From Pseudomonas protegens (GTDB taxonomy: Bacteria; Pseudomonadota; Gammaproteobacteria; Pseudomonadales; Pseudomonadaceae): a stretch of 64,000 nucleotides of DNA. A program made the translations under genes and the position numbers. The DNA lies in NCBI RefSeq assembly GCF_003363755.1, contig NZ_CP031396.1, positions 4,037,001 to 4,101,000 on the forward strand, read 5' to 3'. Below the pieces are notes generated by a model, which was not told the DNA's origin, ran no database searches, and saw only the letters and a program-made list of their open reading frames with translations. Of the stretch, positions 20,974 to 29,290 are shown piece by piece. Numbering within the stretch: position 1 is the stretch's first letter; each line of letters opens with the position of its first letter.

Positions 20974-22217
20974 GCCACGTCCCTCGCACAGACTTGCGAC
21001 AGGGCCTTGAGCCGGCGCTTGGGCTCGCTGACGAAGGGGTTGCGCTCATCCCAGGCGTAGCCGGCGAGGATCGAGCTGATCATGCGGCGGATTTCCGGCG
21101 AGCTGCCCGGGTGGTAGATCACGTCCTGGAAAGTGCCGGCGTACCAGCCTTCGACGTAGCAGCGGAAGGTGTCGACGCCACGCTTGAGCGGTTCGGCGAA
21201 CTCGCTCTGCCAATCGACGCTCTGGCCTTGCAACTGACGGTGCAGCACCGCGGCGGCCATGCTCGATGAACGCATGGCGATGGTCACGCCGGAGGAGAAC
21301 ACCGGGTCGAGGAATTCCGCGGCATTGCCCAGCAGGGCGAAGCCCGGGCCGTGCAGGGTGGTGACGTTGGCCGAGTAGCCGCCGATGGTCCGCGCCGGGG
21401 TGTCCCACTCGGCGTTTTCCAGGACCTTGGCCAGGCTCGGGGTTTCGTTGATGAAGCCGCGCAAGCAGGCGTCCAGGTCGCCATCGCGCCCGGCGAAGTG
21501 TTCGTCGGCGGCCACCACGCCCACCGAGCAGCGGCCGTTGCTGAAGGGGATGCTCCAGAACCAGATGTCGCGGTGTTCCGGGTGGGTGGTGATAAGGATC
21601 TTGTTGCGGTCGAAATGCTCGCAGTCGATGCGATCCTCGACATGGGTGAACACCGCCCGGCGCACCGGGAAGTTCGACGGTGCCTCCAGTTCCAGCAGGC
21701 GTGGCAGGACCCGGCCGTAGCCGCTGGCGTCGAGGATGAAGTCGGCTTCGATGCGGTACTGGCTGCCGTCCTCGCGGCGGCAGTCGAGCTGCGGCAACGG
21801 CCGTTCCACGTCTACGGCGACAATCTCTTCGCCGTAGCGGATCTCGACCCCTTGCAGGGCGGCCTGGTCGGCCAGCAGCTTGTCGAAATCGGCGCGCTGC
21901 ACCTGGAAGGTGGTGGGCTTGCCGTTACTGAAGGTGTCACCAAAATCGAAGGCGCTGTAGTGCTCGCCCCAGGCGAAGGCTGCGCCGTTCTTGAGCTGGA
22001 AACCGGCGGCTTGCACTGCCTCCAGCATGCCGGCTTCCTCAACGAAATCCAGGCAGTGGGACAGCAGGCTTTCACCGATGGAGAAACGCGGGAAATGTTG
22101 CCGCTCGACGATCAGCACGTCGTGGCCCTGGCGCTTGAGCAGCGCGGCCGCGATGGCCCCCGAGGGGCCGGCACCAATCACCACGACCTGGCGACGTTGC
22201 ATTTCAACTGTTGGCAC
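20970..22217 (-). CDS. FAD-dependent oxidoreductase, flavin halogenase-like
   Basis: 415 residues. The FAD-binding GAGPSG motif lies at 15-20, followed by the HFPRFSIGESLLSHCLDFVEEAG stretch typical of the tryptophan-halogenase/geranylgeranyl-reductase superfamily. Later GNAAEFLDPVFSSGVTIAM is the second FAD motif. IWFWSIPFSNGR resembles the WxWxIP element of flavin halogenases, but I could not establish the catalytic Lys. It could halogenate or oxidise the aryl head; xanthomonadins are brominated, which makes the first idea attractive. The GTG start at 22217 is supported by AAGGAG five bases upstream. Confidence 0.83.
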   Translation of the reverse strand: MPTVEMQRRQVVVIGAGPSGAIAAALLKRQGHDVLIVERQHFPRFSIGESLLSHCLDFVEEAGMLEAVQAAGFQLKNGAAFAWGEHYSAFDFGDTFSNGKPTTFQVQRADFDKLLADQAALQGVEIRYGEEIVAVDVERPLPQLDCRREDGSQYRIEADFILDASGYGRVLPRLLELEAPSNFPVRRAVFTHVEDRIDCEHFDRNKILITTHPEHRDIWFWSIPFSNGRCSVGVVAADEHFAGRDGDLDACLRGFINETPSLAKVLENAEWDTPARTIGGYSANVTTLHGPGFALLGNAAEFLDPVFSSGVTIAMRSSSMAAAVLHRQLQGQSVDWQSEFAEPLKRGVDTFRCYVEGWYAGTFQDVIYHPGSSPEIRRMISSILAGYAWDERNPFVSEPKRRLKALSQVCARDVA

Positions 22218-23394
22218 TGGGGCTCCTTGCCGGTTCGGCGATGTTCAGGTTCAGGGGGGCCGCGTTTACCGCGGCCGCAGGCGTTCGGTGCATCCCGGCC
22301 AGGGCCGGCAGCAGGGTGGCGATCAGGCCCATGAGCATCAGCGCGAAGTACAGCGCCGGGCTGATCAACTGTTGTTGCAGCAGCAGGTTGAGAAAGACGA
22401 TCTCGCTCAAGCCGCGAATGTTCAGCAGCAGGCTTTCCCGCCAGCGGCTGGCGCCCTCGAAAGAGGCGCCGGCCCAGCTCAGGCCCAGCCAGTTGCCCAG
22501 CAGCTTGCTGGCAATCGGCAGCAACAGCAGCGCCGCCAGTTGCACCCAGCCGAGGCTGTCCATGGCGCTGTGCACGTTGATCTGCACGATGCCGAACGTG
22601 AGGATCAGCGGAATGGCAACCAAGGTCTGCAAGCGGTTCATCCAGGCAGCCTTTAACGGCAGCACCAGCGGCAGCTTGAGGGCGGCCATGCACAACAGGT
22701 AGCCGATGCCAAAGATCAGCGCATTGAGCTTGTAGTGCTCGGCCAGCACCAGCAGGCCGAAGAACCCCAGGCTGTGCAGCAGGGGCTGGCGCAGGCCGAG
22801 GACCCGCAGCACCAGGGGCAGGCAGGCGCCCGCCAGGGGCAGCAGCAGGCTGCTCACCTGCAGGCTGCCCTGGGCCAGGGCGAACAGGGTCCAGCAGGTC
22901 AGGTCGATGAGGATCGCGGTCTGCACCAGGCGCCGGGTAGCGGCGGGCGGGTACTGGATGTGTCGCAGGTACAGGTAAAGCACCGGGATTGCGGTAATGG
23001 CGAACAGCAGGCCCACCGCCAGGGAGCTGATCCAGGGTTGTGCCGGCAGCAGCCAGAAGGCCGTGGCCAGGCCACAGGCAAAGGGAATGCAGAAGCTCGG
23101 CACGGCGATCTTCAGGCTCTGACGGTCCAGGCGCAGGTCGATCACATCACTGAGGATGTGCCCCAGCAGCAGGGCGAAGCTCAGGCCGTAGAGGAACTTG
23201 AGCCATTGCGGCGATACCAGCTGCGCGCCGCCCAGCTGCCAGTGCGGCTCGATCCACAGCAGCATCAGTAACGGCAGGCCGAAGGTCGCCAGCAGCAGTT
23301 GGCTGACAATCGGAATCAGGCCCAGGTGGCGCCCGATGTAGGTGGCCAGGGCGAACAGGGCCAGGGCCAGCAGCCAGAACAGCAGGATCAGCAT
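22204..23394 (-). CDS. Cation/proton antiporter-like membrane protein
   Basis: 396 residues, almost entirely hydrophobic, with about eleven to twelve membrane segments starting MLILLFWLLALALFALATYIGRHLG. The pattern (LLGHILSDVIDLRLDRQSLKIAVPSF, IPVLYLYLRHIQYPP, FGLLVLAEHYKLNALIFGIGY, RWRESLLLNIRGLSEIVFLN) resembles the Na+/H+ exchanger (CPA2) fold. NIRGLSEIVFLNLLL resembles the late-helix RG(LMA)xxE signature of that group. It lies between the MMPL exporter (7-bp overlap) and the oxidoreductase (14-bp overlap). Its role in the cluster is unknown; energising export is one possibility. Confidence 0.72.
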   Translation of the reverse strand: MLILLFWLLALALFALATYIGRHLGLIPIVSQLLLATFGLPLLMLLWIEPHWQLGGAQLVSPQWLKFLYGLSFALLLGHILSDVIDLRLDRQSLKIAVPSFCIPFACGLATAFWLLPAQPWISSLAVGLLFAITAIPVLYLYLRHIQYPPAATRRLVQTAILIDLTCWTLFALAQGSLQVSSLLLPLAGACLPLVLRVLGLRQPLLHSLGFFGLLVLAEHYKLNALIFGIGYLLCMAALKLPLVLPLKAAWMNRLQTLVAIPLILTFGIVQINVHSAMDSLGWVQLAALLLLPIASKLLGNWLGLSWAGASFEGASRWRESLLLNIRGLSEIVFLNLLLQQQLISPALYFALMLMGLIATLLPALAGMHRTPAAAVNAAPLNLNIAEPARSPSANS

Positions 23395-25730
23395 GGCGGG
23401 TTCTCTGCGGCCGGCGTCGGATGCGGCGTGTGGCCGGCCCAGGGCGCGAGGATAAAGCTGAAGGCCAGCCCCAGGCTCACCGCCAGACCGAAGTTGCTCA
23501 CCGCCGGGGTGCTGGACACCGCCAGCAGACCGAACGACAGCCAGGTGGTCAGGGCCGCCAGCAAGGTGCCCAGCAGGCTCACGGCGGCGCCACCGATCTG
23601 CTCGCGCATGAGGATCGCGTAGTCGACGCTGATGGCCGTCACCAGCAGCAGGCCGAACAGGCTGAACAGGGTCAGCGGCTGGCCCAGCCAGCCGAGGCTG
23701 GCCAGGCTGCACAAGGCTGCCAGCAGCGGCAGGGCCACCAGGCGCAAGGCGCCACCGAAACCGAAGGGCAGGATCAGCAGCAGCACGATCAGCACGCAGG
23801 ACGCCAGCTTGAGTTCGGCGGCGCTGACCTGGGTTGCGGCGAACACGCGGTTCAGCTCGCCCAGGCGATCCACCAGTTGCACCCCTGGCAGGTCATCGGC
23901 CTGGACCCGCAGCAGGGCAGCGTCGTTCAAGCCTTGCAGGCTGACCATGGCCGCTACGCCGCTGGCGTTGCTGCCCAGCCACAGCGGGCGATAAGGCTCG
24001 GCCAGGGGGCCGATGAGCGCGGTATCAATGTCGGCCACGGGCAGGTCCTGCAGTTGTTTCAACTCCGCTTGCAGGGCCGGCAGGGGCACCCCCAGCGCCA
24101 GCAGCGGCTGCCAGACGCCCGGCAGTTGCTTGAGGGCCTCGCGTACTTGTTGCTGCTCGGTGGGTTGGCTCACCAGTTGGTCCAGGGACAGGTAGCCCTT
24201 GAGCTTGCCCAGGCTCACCAGTTGTTGCAGGCGCAGGTCCAGGGCGCGCAGGCGTTCCAGCAATTGCTGCTGATCGGTCGCGCGCACCAGGAAGAACTGG
24301 CTGGTGGGTTGATAGCCGGTGATCCGGGCAATGGCCTGGGCCTCTTGCATCAGTTGCGGCGGTGCGCCGACCCATTGGCGAATGTCGTTCTTGCTCTCGA
24401 GCTGCCACAAACCAGCGGCGCAGAACAGCGCCAACAGGGCCAGCAACGCCGGGCTCGGCACACGCTTGAGCAGCGCGGCACGCACCCCGAGCAAGGCTTC
24501 GGCGACCCGCAGCGGCCATTGCGCCGGACGCAGTTCGACGCCCTTGAGCAGGGCCGGCAGCAGGCACACCGCCGACAGGTAGGCCCCCAGCAGGCCGGCG
24601 GCGGAGAACACGGCGATCTGGGTCAGCGCCGGGAATGGGGTCCAGGCCAGGGCCAGGTAGCCGATGCAACTGGTGATCAGGCTCAGGCTCAGCCCGGGCA
24701 GGGTCAGGCGCAGGGCCGGCCAGCTGCGCCAGGGTTTCAGGCTCCAGCTCTTGGACAGGTAATGCAGGGGGTAGTCGACGGCCACGCCAATCAGGCTTGA
24801 GCCCAGCACCAGGGTCATGACGTGCATGCGCCCGAACAGCGCGACGCAGGCCACGGCGCCGAACAGCATGCCCACCAGCACCGGGACGAAGGCCAGCAAG
24901 GCGCGCCAGCGGCGGAAGGCCAGGAGCAGCAGCAAGAGGATGCCCAGGGTGGCGCCTCCGCCAACCCAGGTGATTTCCCGGCTGGCCTGCTGCTGGCCGT
25001 TGGCGGCGTACAGCAAGCCGCTGGCGGCCAGCAGTTGTACATCGCTGTGGCCGGCCTGTTCGCGGCTGTGGTCCAGCAGTTCGGCCACCTGCAAGGGCAA
25101 TTGCATGTCGAAGGCATTGCCGTTGGTGCGGGCCCGCAGGAGTACCCATTGTTTGCCATCGGCGTCGGCCACCAGGGCGCCGCTGCCGATGTCCAATTGC
25201 ACCGCGCCGTGTTGCGGCTGGCTGTTCTGAATACGTCCGGTCAGGCCCAGCCAGTCATCCTGGCTCGGCACCAGGGAGAAGCCGGCAAAGGGGTCGAAGA
25301 GGCTTTGCACGCGCTGCTCGATGAACGCCTGGGGCTGGTTGATCAACTGCTCGCGGTCAGCGGCCGAGAGCATGGCCAGGCGGCCTTGCAGCAGTTGTTT
25401 GCGCAAGGCCGGCAGGTCGGCCTGCAGGTTCCACTGGACCTTCTCGAACAGCCCGCTGGCCTGCCATTGCTCGGCCAGTTGCCGGGCCATGGCCACGGCT
25501 TTTTCGCGCTCGGCATGCCCCACCAGCACCAGGATTTCCCGGTTCAGCGGTTCCTGCATGCGCTGTTCGGCCTGCAGCTCCAGGGCGTCCGGGGCGGTGC
25601 CGGGCACCAGTTCCATCAGGTTGGCGGACAGGGGCGCACCGTGGCGCCATTGCCAGGCGCCCAAGGCCAGCACCAGGGCCAGCAGGATCAGGAAGGATCG
25701 CGGCAGCCAGCGTTCACTCGGCAAAGTCAT
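23388..25730 (-). CDS. MMPL/RND-family exporter (ApeM-like)
   Basis: 780-residue inner-membrane protein of the MMPL branch of RND exporters. It has a first membrane helix, a large periplasmic loop and a block of five to six helices, then the same arrangement repeated. The first block includes SSLIGVAVDYPLHYLSK, and the matching second-half helix is VTAISVDYAILMREQIGG. Both carry the Asp-Tyr pair typical of proton relay. It is expected to flip or export the polyene lipid towards the outer membrane with the LolA-like carrier. The ATG at 25730 has GGAG five bases away; an ATG five codons earlier is less likely. Confidence 0.85.
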   Translation of the reverse strand: MTLPSERWLPRSFLILLALVLALGAWQWRHGAPLSANLMELVPGTAPDALELQAEQRMQEPLNREILVLVGHAEREKAVAMARQLAEQWQASGLFEKVQWNLQADLPALRKQLLQGRLAMLSAADREQLINQPQAFIEQRVQSLFDPFAGFSLVPSQDDWLGLTGRIQNSQPQHGAVQLDIGSGALVADADGKQWVLLRARTNGNAFDMQLPLQVAELLDHSREQAGHSDVQLLAASGLLYAANGQQQASREITWVGGGATLGILLLLLLAFRRWRALLAFVPVLVGMLFGAVACVALFGRMHVMTLVLGSSLIGVAVDYPLHYLSKSWSLKPWRSWPALRLTLPGLSLSLITSCIGYLALAWTPFPALTQIAVFSAAGLLGAYLSAVCLLPALLKGVELRPAQWPLRVAEALLGVRAALLKRVPSPALLALLALFCAAGLWQLESKNDIRQWVGAPPQLMQEAQAIARITGYQPTSQFFLVRATDQQQLLERLRALDLRLQQLVSLGKLKGYLSLDQLVSQPTEQQQVREALKQLPGVWQPLLALGVPLPALQAELKQLQDLPVADIDTALIGPLAEPYRPLWLGSNASGVAAMVSLQGLNDAALLRVQADDLPGVQLVDRLGELNRVFAATQVSAAELKLASCVLIVLLLILPFGFGGALRLVALPLLAALCSLASLGWLGQPLTLFSLFGLLLVTAISVDYAILMREQIGGAAVSLLGTLLAALTTWLSFGLLAVSSTPAVSNFGLAVSLGLAFSFILAPWAGHTPHPTPAAENPPC

Positions 25731-26340
25731 GTTGCTCCGCTTCACTCAAGGGTTGGGCACTGCTGCTGTCCTGCATGATCAGCAAGGTACGGTCGCCCTG
25801 GGCTTCCAGCAGTTCGATGCGTTGCACCAGCTCGCCGCCGTCGATGTTGATCTGGTTGAAGATCTGTTTCAGCAGCAGGGAGCGGGGGATCAGTTGCAAC
25901 TGCCAGTTCTGCGCGCTGCCTTGCAGCTTGAGTTCGAAGTCACGCTGCAGGCCACTGCTGTCGCCTTGCAGCACGGCGAGGAACAGGCGGTTCTGTTCGG
26001 CACCGGCACTCTTGCCCGGAAGCATCTGCCAGCCGCCGGCATCGCGCCGGGCAATGCCGGCGGCGGTGATGCGGTAGTCCTGCTGCAACGGGGTCTGCAG
26101 CAGCCACAGCAGGCCATGGTTTTTCGCCAGGACGAAGTGGCCCTTGCTGGTCAAAGGCTGGGGCAGGGCGCGCAGGTGTTTTTCCTGGATGAAGCGACCG
26201 TGGATCACCTCCGGCCGCGACAGCTGGTCGCTCAGTTGTTGCAGATCGAAGGCCTGGGCCAACCCCGGTATCACCAGCAATACCAGTAGCGCAGGAGCGA
26301 GCTTGCTCGCGAACCGCCGCACCAGGGTGCCTGGCATCAT
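25714..26340 (-). CDS. LolA-like outer-membrane lipoprotein carrier (ApeL-like)
   Basis: 208 residues if started at the ATG-ATG pair at 26340; 226 if started at the ATG (26392-26394) that overlaps the thioesterase stop. A signal peptide ends ...ALLVLLVIPGLAQA before FDLQQLSDQLSRPEVIHGRFIQEKHLRALPQPL. The motifs GRFIQEK, SKGHFVLAKNHGLLWLLQTP and DGGELVQRIELLEAQGD are LolA-like. As a periplasmic carrier it should ferry the polyene lipid. Its N-terminal region is partly encoded by a REPIN, which includes FASKLAP just before the hydrophobic core. Both starts lack a strong ribosome-binding site, so the start is uncertain. Confidence 0.78.
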   Translation of the reverse strand: MMPGTLVRRFASKLAPALLVLLVIPGLAQAFDLQQLSDQLSRPEVIHGRFIQEKHLRALPQPLTSKGHFVLAKNHGLLWLLQTPLQQDYRITAAGIARRDAGGWQMLPGKSAGAEQNRLFLAVLQGDSSGLQRDFELKLQGSAQNWQLQLIPRSLLLKQIFNQINIDGGELVQRIELLEAQGDRTLLIMQDSSSAQPLSEAEQHDFAE

Positions 26341-26386
26341 GCAATTGGCCGACAGACCCACGATCTTCGCGAGCAAGCTCGCTCCT
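26293..26386. repeat. REPIN overlapping the 5' end of the LolA-like gene
   Basis: Two 21-base arms, 26293-26313 and 26366-26386, are perfect reverse complements. Each holds the palindromic core CGAGCTTGCTCG (or its complement) within an AGGAGCGAGCTTGCTCGCGAA-type REP unit cut to fit. 52 bases lie between them. The unit falls between the thioesterase stop and the LolA signal peptide and is read through in frame by the LolA-like gene if the upstream ATG is used. Confidence 0.9.
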
Positions 26387-26390
26387 ACCC

Positions 26391-26816
26391 TCATGGCAGG
26401 GCCCTGGCAACGGCGTCGGTGAAGACTTTGGGCGAGGCCAGTTGCATCTCCCGGCTGGCGATCTCCACGGCCACCTGCACCGAGCTGGCGCGGGTCAGGC
26501 GCTCGCCACTGGCCAGGTCGGTGATCAGGTAGTTGATCTTCAGGCGGTTCTCCCACTCCACCAGGCTGGCGCGCACGTTCAGGGTCTGGCCGAACACCGC
26601 GCCGCGCACGTAGCGCAGTTGCAGGTCGATCACCGGCCAGGCGTAGCCGGATTCGAGCATCTGGTTGTAGTTGTGGCCGAGCTTGTCCAGCAGGGCGCAG
26701 CGGGCGACTTCCAGGTACTTGACGTAGTGCCCGTGCCAGACGACATGCATGGTGTCGACGTCGAAGAACGGCACCTGGACCTGGGTGTCGGCGTGGATCA
26801 CTCCCTTACTGCGCAT
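26391..26816 (-). CDS. Acyl-CoA/ACP thioesterase, 4HBT hotdog family (ApeK-like)
   Basis: 141 residues, a single hotdog domain. The segment VPFFDVDTMHVVWHGHYVKYLEVAR is the 4-hydroxybenzoyl-CoA thioesterase/YbgC motif with the catalytic Asp and the following His. It probably releases or edits acyl chains from carrier protein in polyene synthesis, the position held by ApeK in known APE clusters. It overlaps the ammonia-lyase end by 11 bp. Its TGA overlaps a possible ATG of the LolA-like gene. Confidence 0.87.
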   Translation of the reverse strand: MRSKGVIHADTQVQVPFFDVDTMHVVWHGHYVKYLEVARCALLDKLGHNYNQMLESGYAWPVIDLQLRYVRGAVFGQTLNVRASLVEWENRLKINYLITDLASGERLTRASSVQVAVEIASREMQLASPKVFTDAVARALP

Positions 26817-28353
26817 GCAGCCTCCAGTGTTGTTCGGCGATACGTTGCAGGCACAGGCGCAGCTCGCGCTCCAGGGCGCGGTCCTCGATCACCGGTGGGA
26901 AGTCTGCGGCCAGTTGCTGGTGCATGGCATCCAGGGCCGGCGGCAACGGCCGGGCATCGGCTTCCTGGCGGCGCAGCCAGACGCCCTGGTTGGCTGCGAG
27001 CAAGGTGGCGGCGGCCACTTGCTCGGTGAGCTCCAGCACGCGGATCGCGTCGCGGGCGGCGATGGTGCCCATGCTCACCTTGTCCTGGTTGTGGCACTCG
27101 GTGGAACGGGAGAACACGCTGGCTGGCAGGGTGTTTTTCAGGGCTTCGGCAGTCCAGGCGCTGGCGCCGATCTGCACCGCCTTGAACCCGTGATTGAGCA
27201 TGGCGCGTTCGGCGCTGGCGCCGGACAGGTTGCTCGGCAGGCCGTGGTTGTAGCGCACGTCCACCAGCAGCGCCAACTGCCGGTCCAGCAGGTCGGCGAC
27301 GTTGGCCACCAGGTTCTTCAGGCTGTCCATGGCGAAGGCGATATGCCCGCCATAAAAGTGCCCACCGTGCAGCACGCGTTCGGCCTCGGCGTCGATGATC
27401 GGGTTGTCGTTAGCGCTGTTGAGTTCCGTTTCGATAAAGCCCCGCAGCCAGTTCAGGCTGTCGGCCAGCACGCCGAGCACATGGGGCGCGCAGCGCAGCG
27501 AGTAACGGTCCTGCAGGCGGTGCAGGGGCGCGGTCGGCGCATCGATGGCCAGGTCCTGGCGCAGCCACGCGGCCACTTGCATCTGCCCCGGGTGCGGCTT
27601 GGCGGCGAACAGGCGTTCGTCGAAGTGCTCCGGGTTGCCTTGCAGGGCCACCACGTTGAGGGCGGTGATGCGGGTGGCCAGGTGCAGCAGGTAATCGGCC
27701 CGGGCAAAGGCCAGGCAGGCCAGCCCGGTCATCACTGCGGTGCCGTTCATCAGCGCCAGGGCTTCCTTGGGCCGCAGCACCAGGGGCTCCCAGCCCAGCT
27801 CGCGGTGCACGTCGGCGGACTCACGACGCTCGCCGCGGAACAGCACCTCGCGTTCGCCGGACAGGGTGGCCGCCACGTAGGACAGCGGCGTCAGGTCGCC
27901 GCTGGCGCCCACCGAGCCCTCTTCCGGGATCAGCGGCAGGATGTCCTGGTCGAGGAAGGCCTGCAGGCGCTCCAGCAGTTCCACCCGGACCCCGGAAACC
28001 CCGTGGCACAGCGACTGCAGACGTGCGGCCAATACAGCGCGGGTGGCCTGGGCGTCCAGCAGCTTGCCCAGGCCGCAGCCGTGGAAGGTGTACAGATGAC
28101 GCGGCAGGGCCTCGACATGCTGCAGCGGCACCGCCACCACGCAGGAGTCGCCGTAGCCGGTGGTCACGCCGTAGATCACCCCTTCCTTGTCCAGCAGGGA
28201 GTCGAGGAACTGCGCACCCTTGGCAATCCGCTGGCGCCAGGCGGCGTCGTCTTGCAGGCGGGTCGGTACCTGGCGGTTGGCCAGGGCCAGCACGTCTTCG
28301 ATGCGCAGGGGGTGTTCGCCGAAGGTTACCGGCTCATGGGTCGAGGTCGTCAT
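26806..28353 (-). CDS. Aromatic amino acid ammonia-lyase (HAL/PAL/TAL family)
   Basis: 515 residues. The Ala150-Ser151-Gly152 triad in SVGASGDLTPLSY cyclises to the MIO electrophile, and the catalytic Tyr61 lies in YGVTTGYGD. It should eliminate ammonia from an aromatic amino acid. In this cluster a cinnamate or coumarate starter for the aryl head is more plausible than urocanate (inference). The selectivity loop reads HLYTFHGCGLG. By eye its Phe90-His91 pair aligns with the Ser-His of histidine lyases and the His-Leu of tyrosine lyases, so it matches neither exactly. It overlaps the upstream acyltransferase by 20 bp and the thioesterase by 11 bp. Confidence 0.88.
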   Translation of the reverse strand: MTTSTHEPVTFGEHPLRIEDVLALANRQVPTRLQDDAAWRQRIAKGAQFLDSLLDKEGVIYGVTTGYGDSCVVAVPLQHVEALPRHLYTFHGCGLGKLLDAQATRAVLAARLQSLCHGVSGVRVELLERLQAFLDQDILPLIPEEGSVGASGDLTPLSYVAATLSGEREVLFRGERRESADVHRELGWEPLVLRPKEALALMNGTAVMTGLACLAFARADYLLHLATRITALNVVALQGNPEHFDERLFAAKPHPGQMQVAAWLRQDLAIDAPTAPLHRLQDRYSLRCAPHVLGVLADSLNWLRGFIETELNSANDNPIIDAEAERVLHGGHFYGGHIAFAMDSLKNLVANVADLLDRQLALLVDVRYNHGLPSNLSGASAERAMLNHGFKAVQIGASAWTAEALKNTLPASVFSRSTECHNQDKVSMGTIAARDAIRVLELTEQVAAATLLAANQGVWLRRQEADARPLPPALDAMHQQLAADFPPVIEDRALERELRLCLQRIAEQHWRLHAQ

Positions 28354-29290
28354 CGGTCTTCCAGAATGGGTAAAAGTTGAACCATTGTTGCGGTGCCTGC
28401 AGGCAGTACTGGCCCAGGCGCTCGGCGTAGCGGGCGGTCCACTGGGCGATCACCTGCTGGCGGTCATTGCGCTTCCACTGCACGGCCTCGGCGAAGGGCT
28501 CGAGGATCACCTGGTAGCGGCCCTGCTGTTTCAGGCACAGCAGCAGGTTGACCGGGCACTTGAGCAGCCCGGCCAGCAGCCAGGGGCCCTGGGGAAAAGC
28601 GGCCTGATGGCCGAGGAAATCCACCCGCACGTTGCGCCCGCCGTGCAGCGGTACGCGGTCGCCGGCAATCGCCAGCCACTCGCCGCGATCCAGGCGCTGG
28701 CTCAGTTGCAGCATGATCGCCGGGTCCAGCTCGCTGACCTGGATCAGCCGCAGGTTGCTGGCCCCGGCCTCGCCCAGCAGGCGGTTGAAGCGTTCGGCGT
28801 GCTTGGTGTGCACCAGCACGTTCATGGTCACTTGCTCGCCCAGCTCGGCCAGGGCCCGGCAGACTTCCAGGTTGCCCAGGTGCGCGCCCACCAGCAGTTG
28901 TCCGCGTTCCCCGCGCAGCTGATGGCGCAGCTGCGCCGGGTCGACGATTTCGATCTGTTCGATGCGCAACTTGCCGTTCCACACATCGAGCTTGTCCAGT
29001 AGGGCATCGGCAAAGGCCATGAACTGGCCGAACACCCGCCAGTGGCTGGGGCGCAATTCGTCGCGCCCGCTCCATTGGGCCAGGCGCTGCTGGTACTGCC
29101 AGATGCTGCGGCGGGCGCGGCGGCCGAACAGGAAGAAGTAGAAGACTATGGCGTACAGCACCGGGCTCAGCACCCGGCGCCCCAGCACTCGTACACCGAA
29201 GGCGGTGAGCTTCATCAGCCAGAAGCTGCCGCGCTCCTGATGGCCGGCCCAGTGTTCGCTGCCGGGCTCCTTGGGTTGCTCCAGGCTCAT
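28334..29290 (-). CDS. LpxL/HtrB-type lipid acyltransferase
   Basis: 318 residues. An N-terminal membrane segment (LSPVLYAIVFYFFLFGRRARR) is followed by a cytoplasmic acyltransferase domain. The catalytic HX4E motif is His137 to Glu142 in GAHLGNLE. RGEWLAIAGDRVPL and RVDFLGHQAAFPQGP are further family blocks. Relatives acylate lipid A; here it probably attaches the aryl polyene chain to, or builds, its lipid anchor. In some APE clusters this domain is fused to the glycosyltransferase encoded just upstream; here they are separate with a four-base ATGA overlap. Confidence 0.87.
   Translation of the reverse strand: MSLEQPKEPGSEHWAGHQERGSFWLMKLTAFGVRVLGRRVLSPVLYAIVFYFFLFGRRARRSIWQYQQRLAQWSGRDELRPSHWRVFGQFMAFADALLDKLDVWNGKLRIEQIEIVDPAQLRHQLRGERGQLLVGAHLGNLEVCRALAELGEQVTMNVLVHTKHAERFNRLLGEAGASNLRLIQVSELDPAIMLQLSQRLDRGEWLAIAGDRVPLHGGRNVRVDFLGHQAAFPQGPWLLAGLLKCPVNLLLCLKQQGRYQVILEPFAEAVQWKRNDRQQVIAQWTARYAERLGQYCLQAPQQWFNFYPFWKTDDDLDP

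Noticed and set aside
26806..28353. Histidine ammonia-lyase of histidine degradation (HutH)
   Set aside because: The gene lies inside a polyene operon without hutU, hutI or hutG nearby and has a non-HAL selectivity pair; a starter-unit role is more likely.
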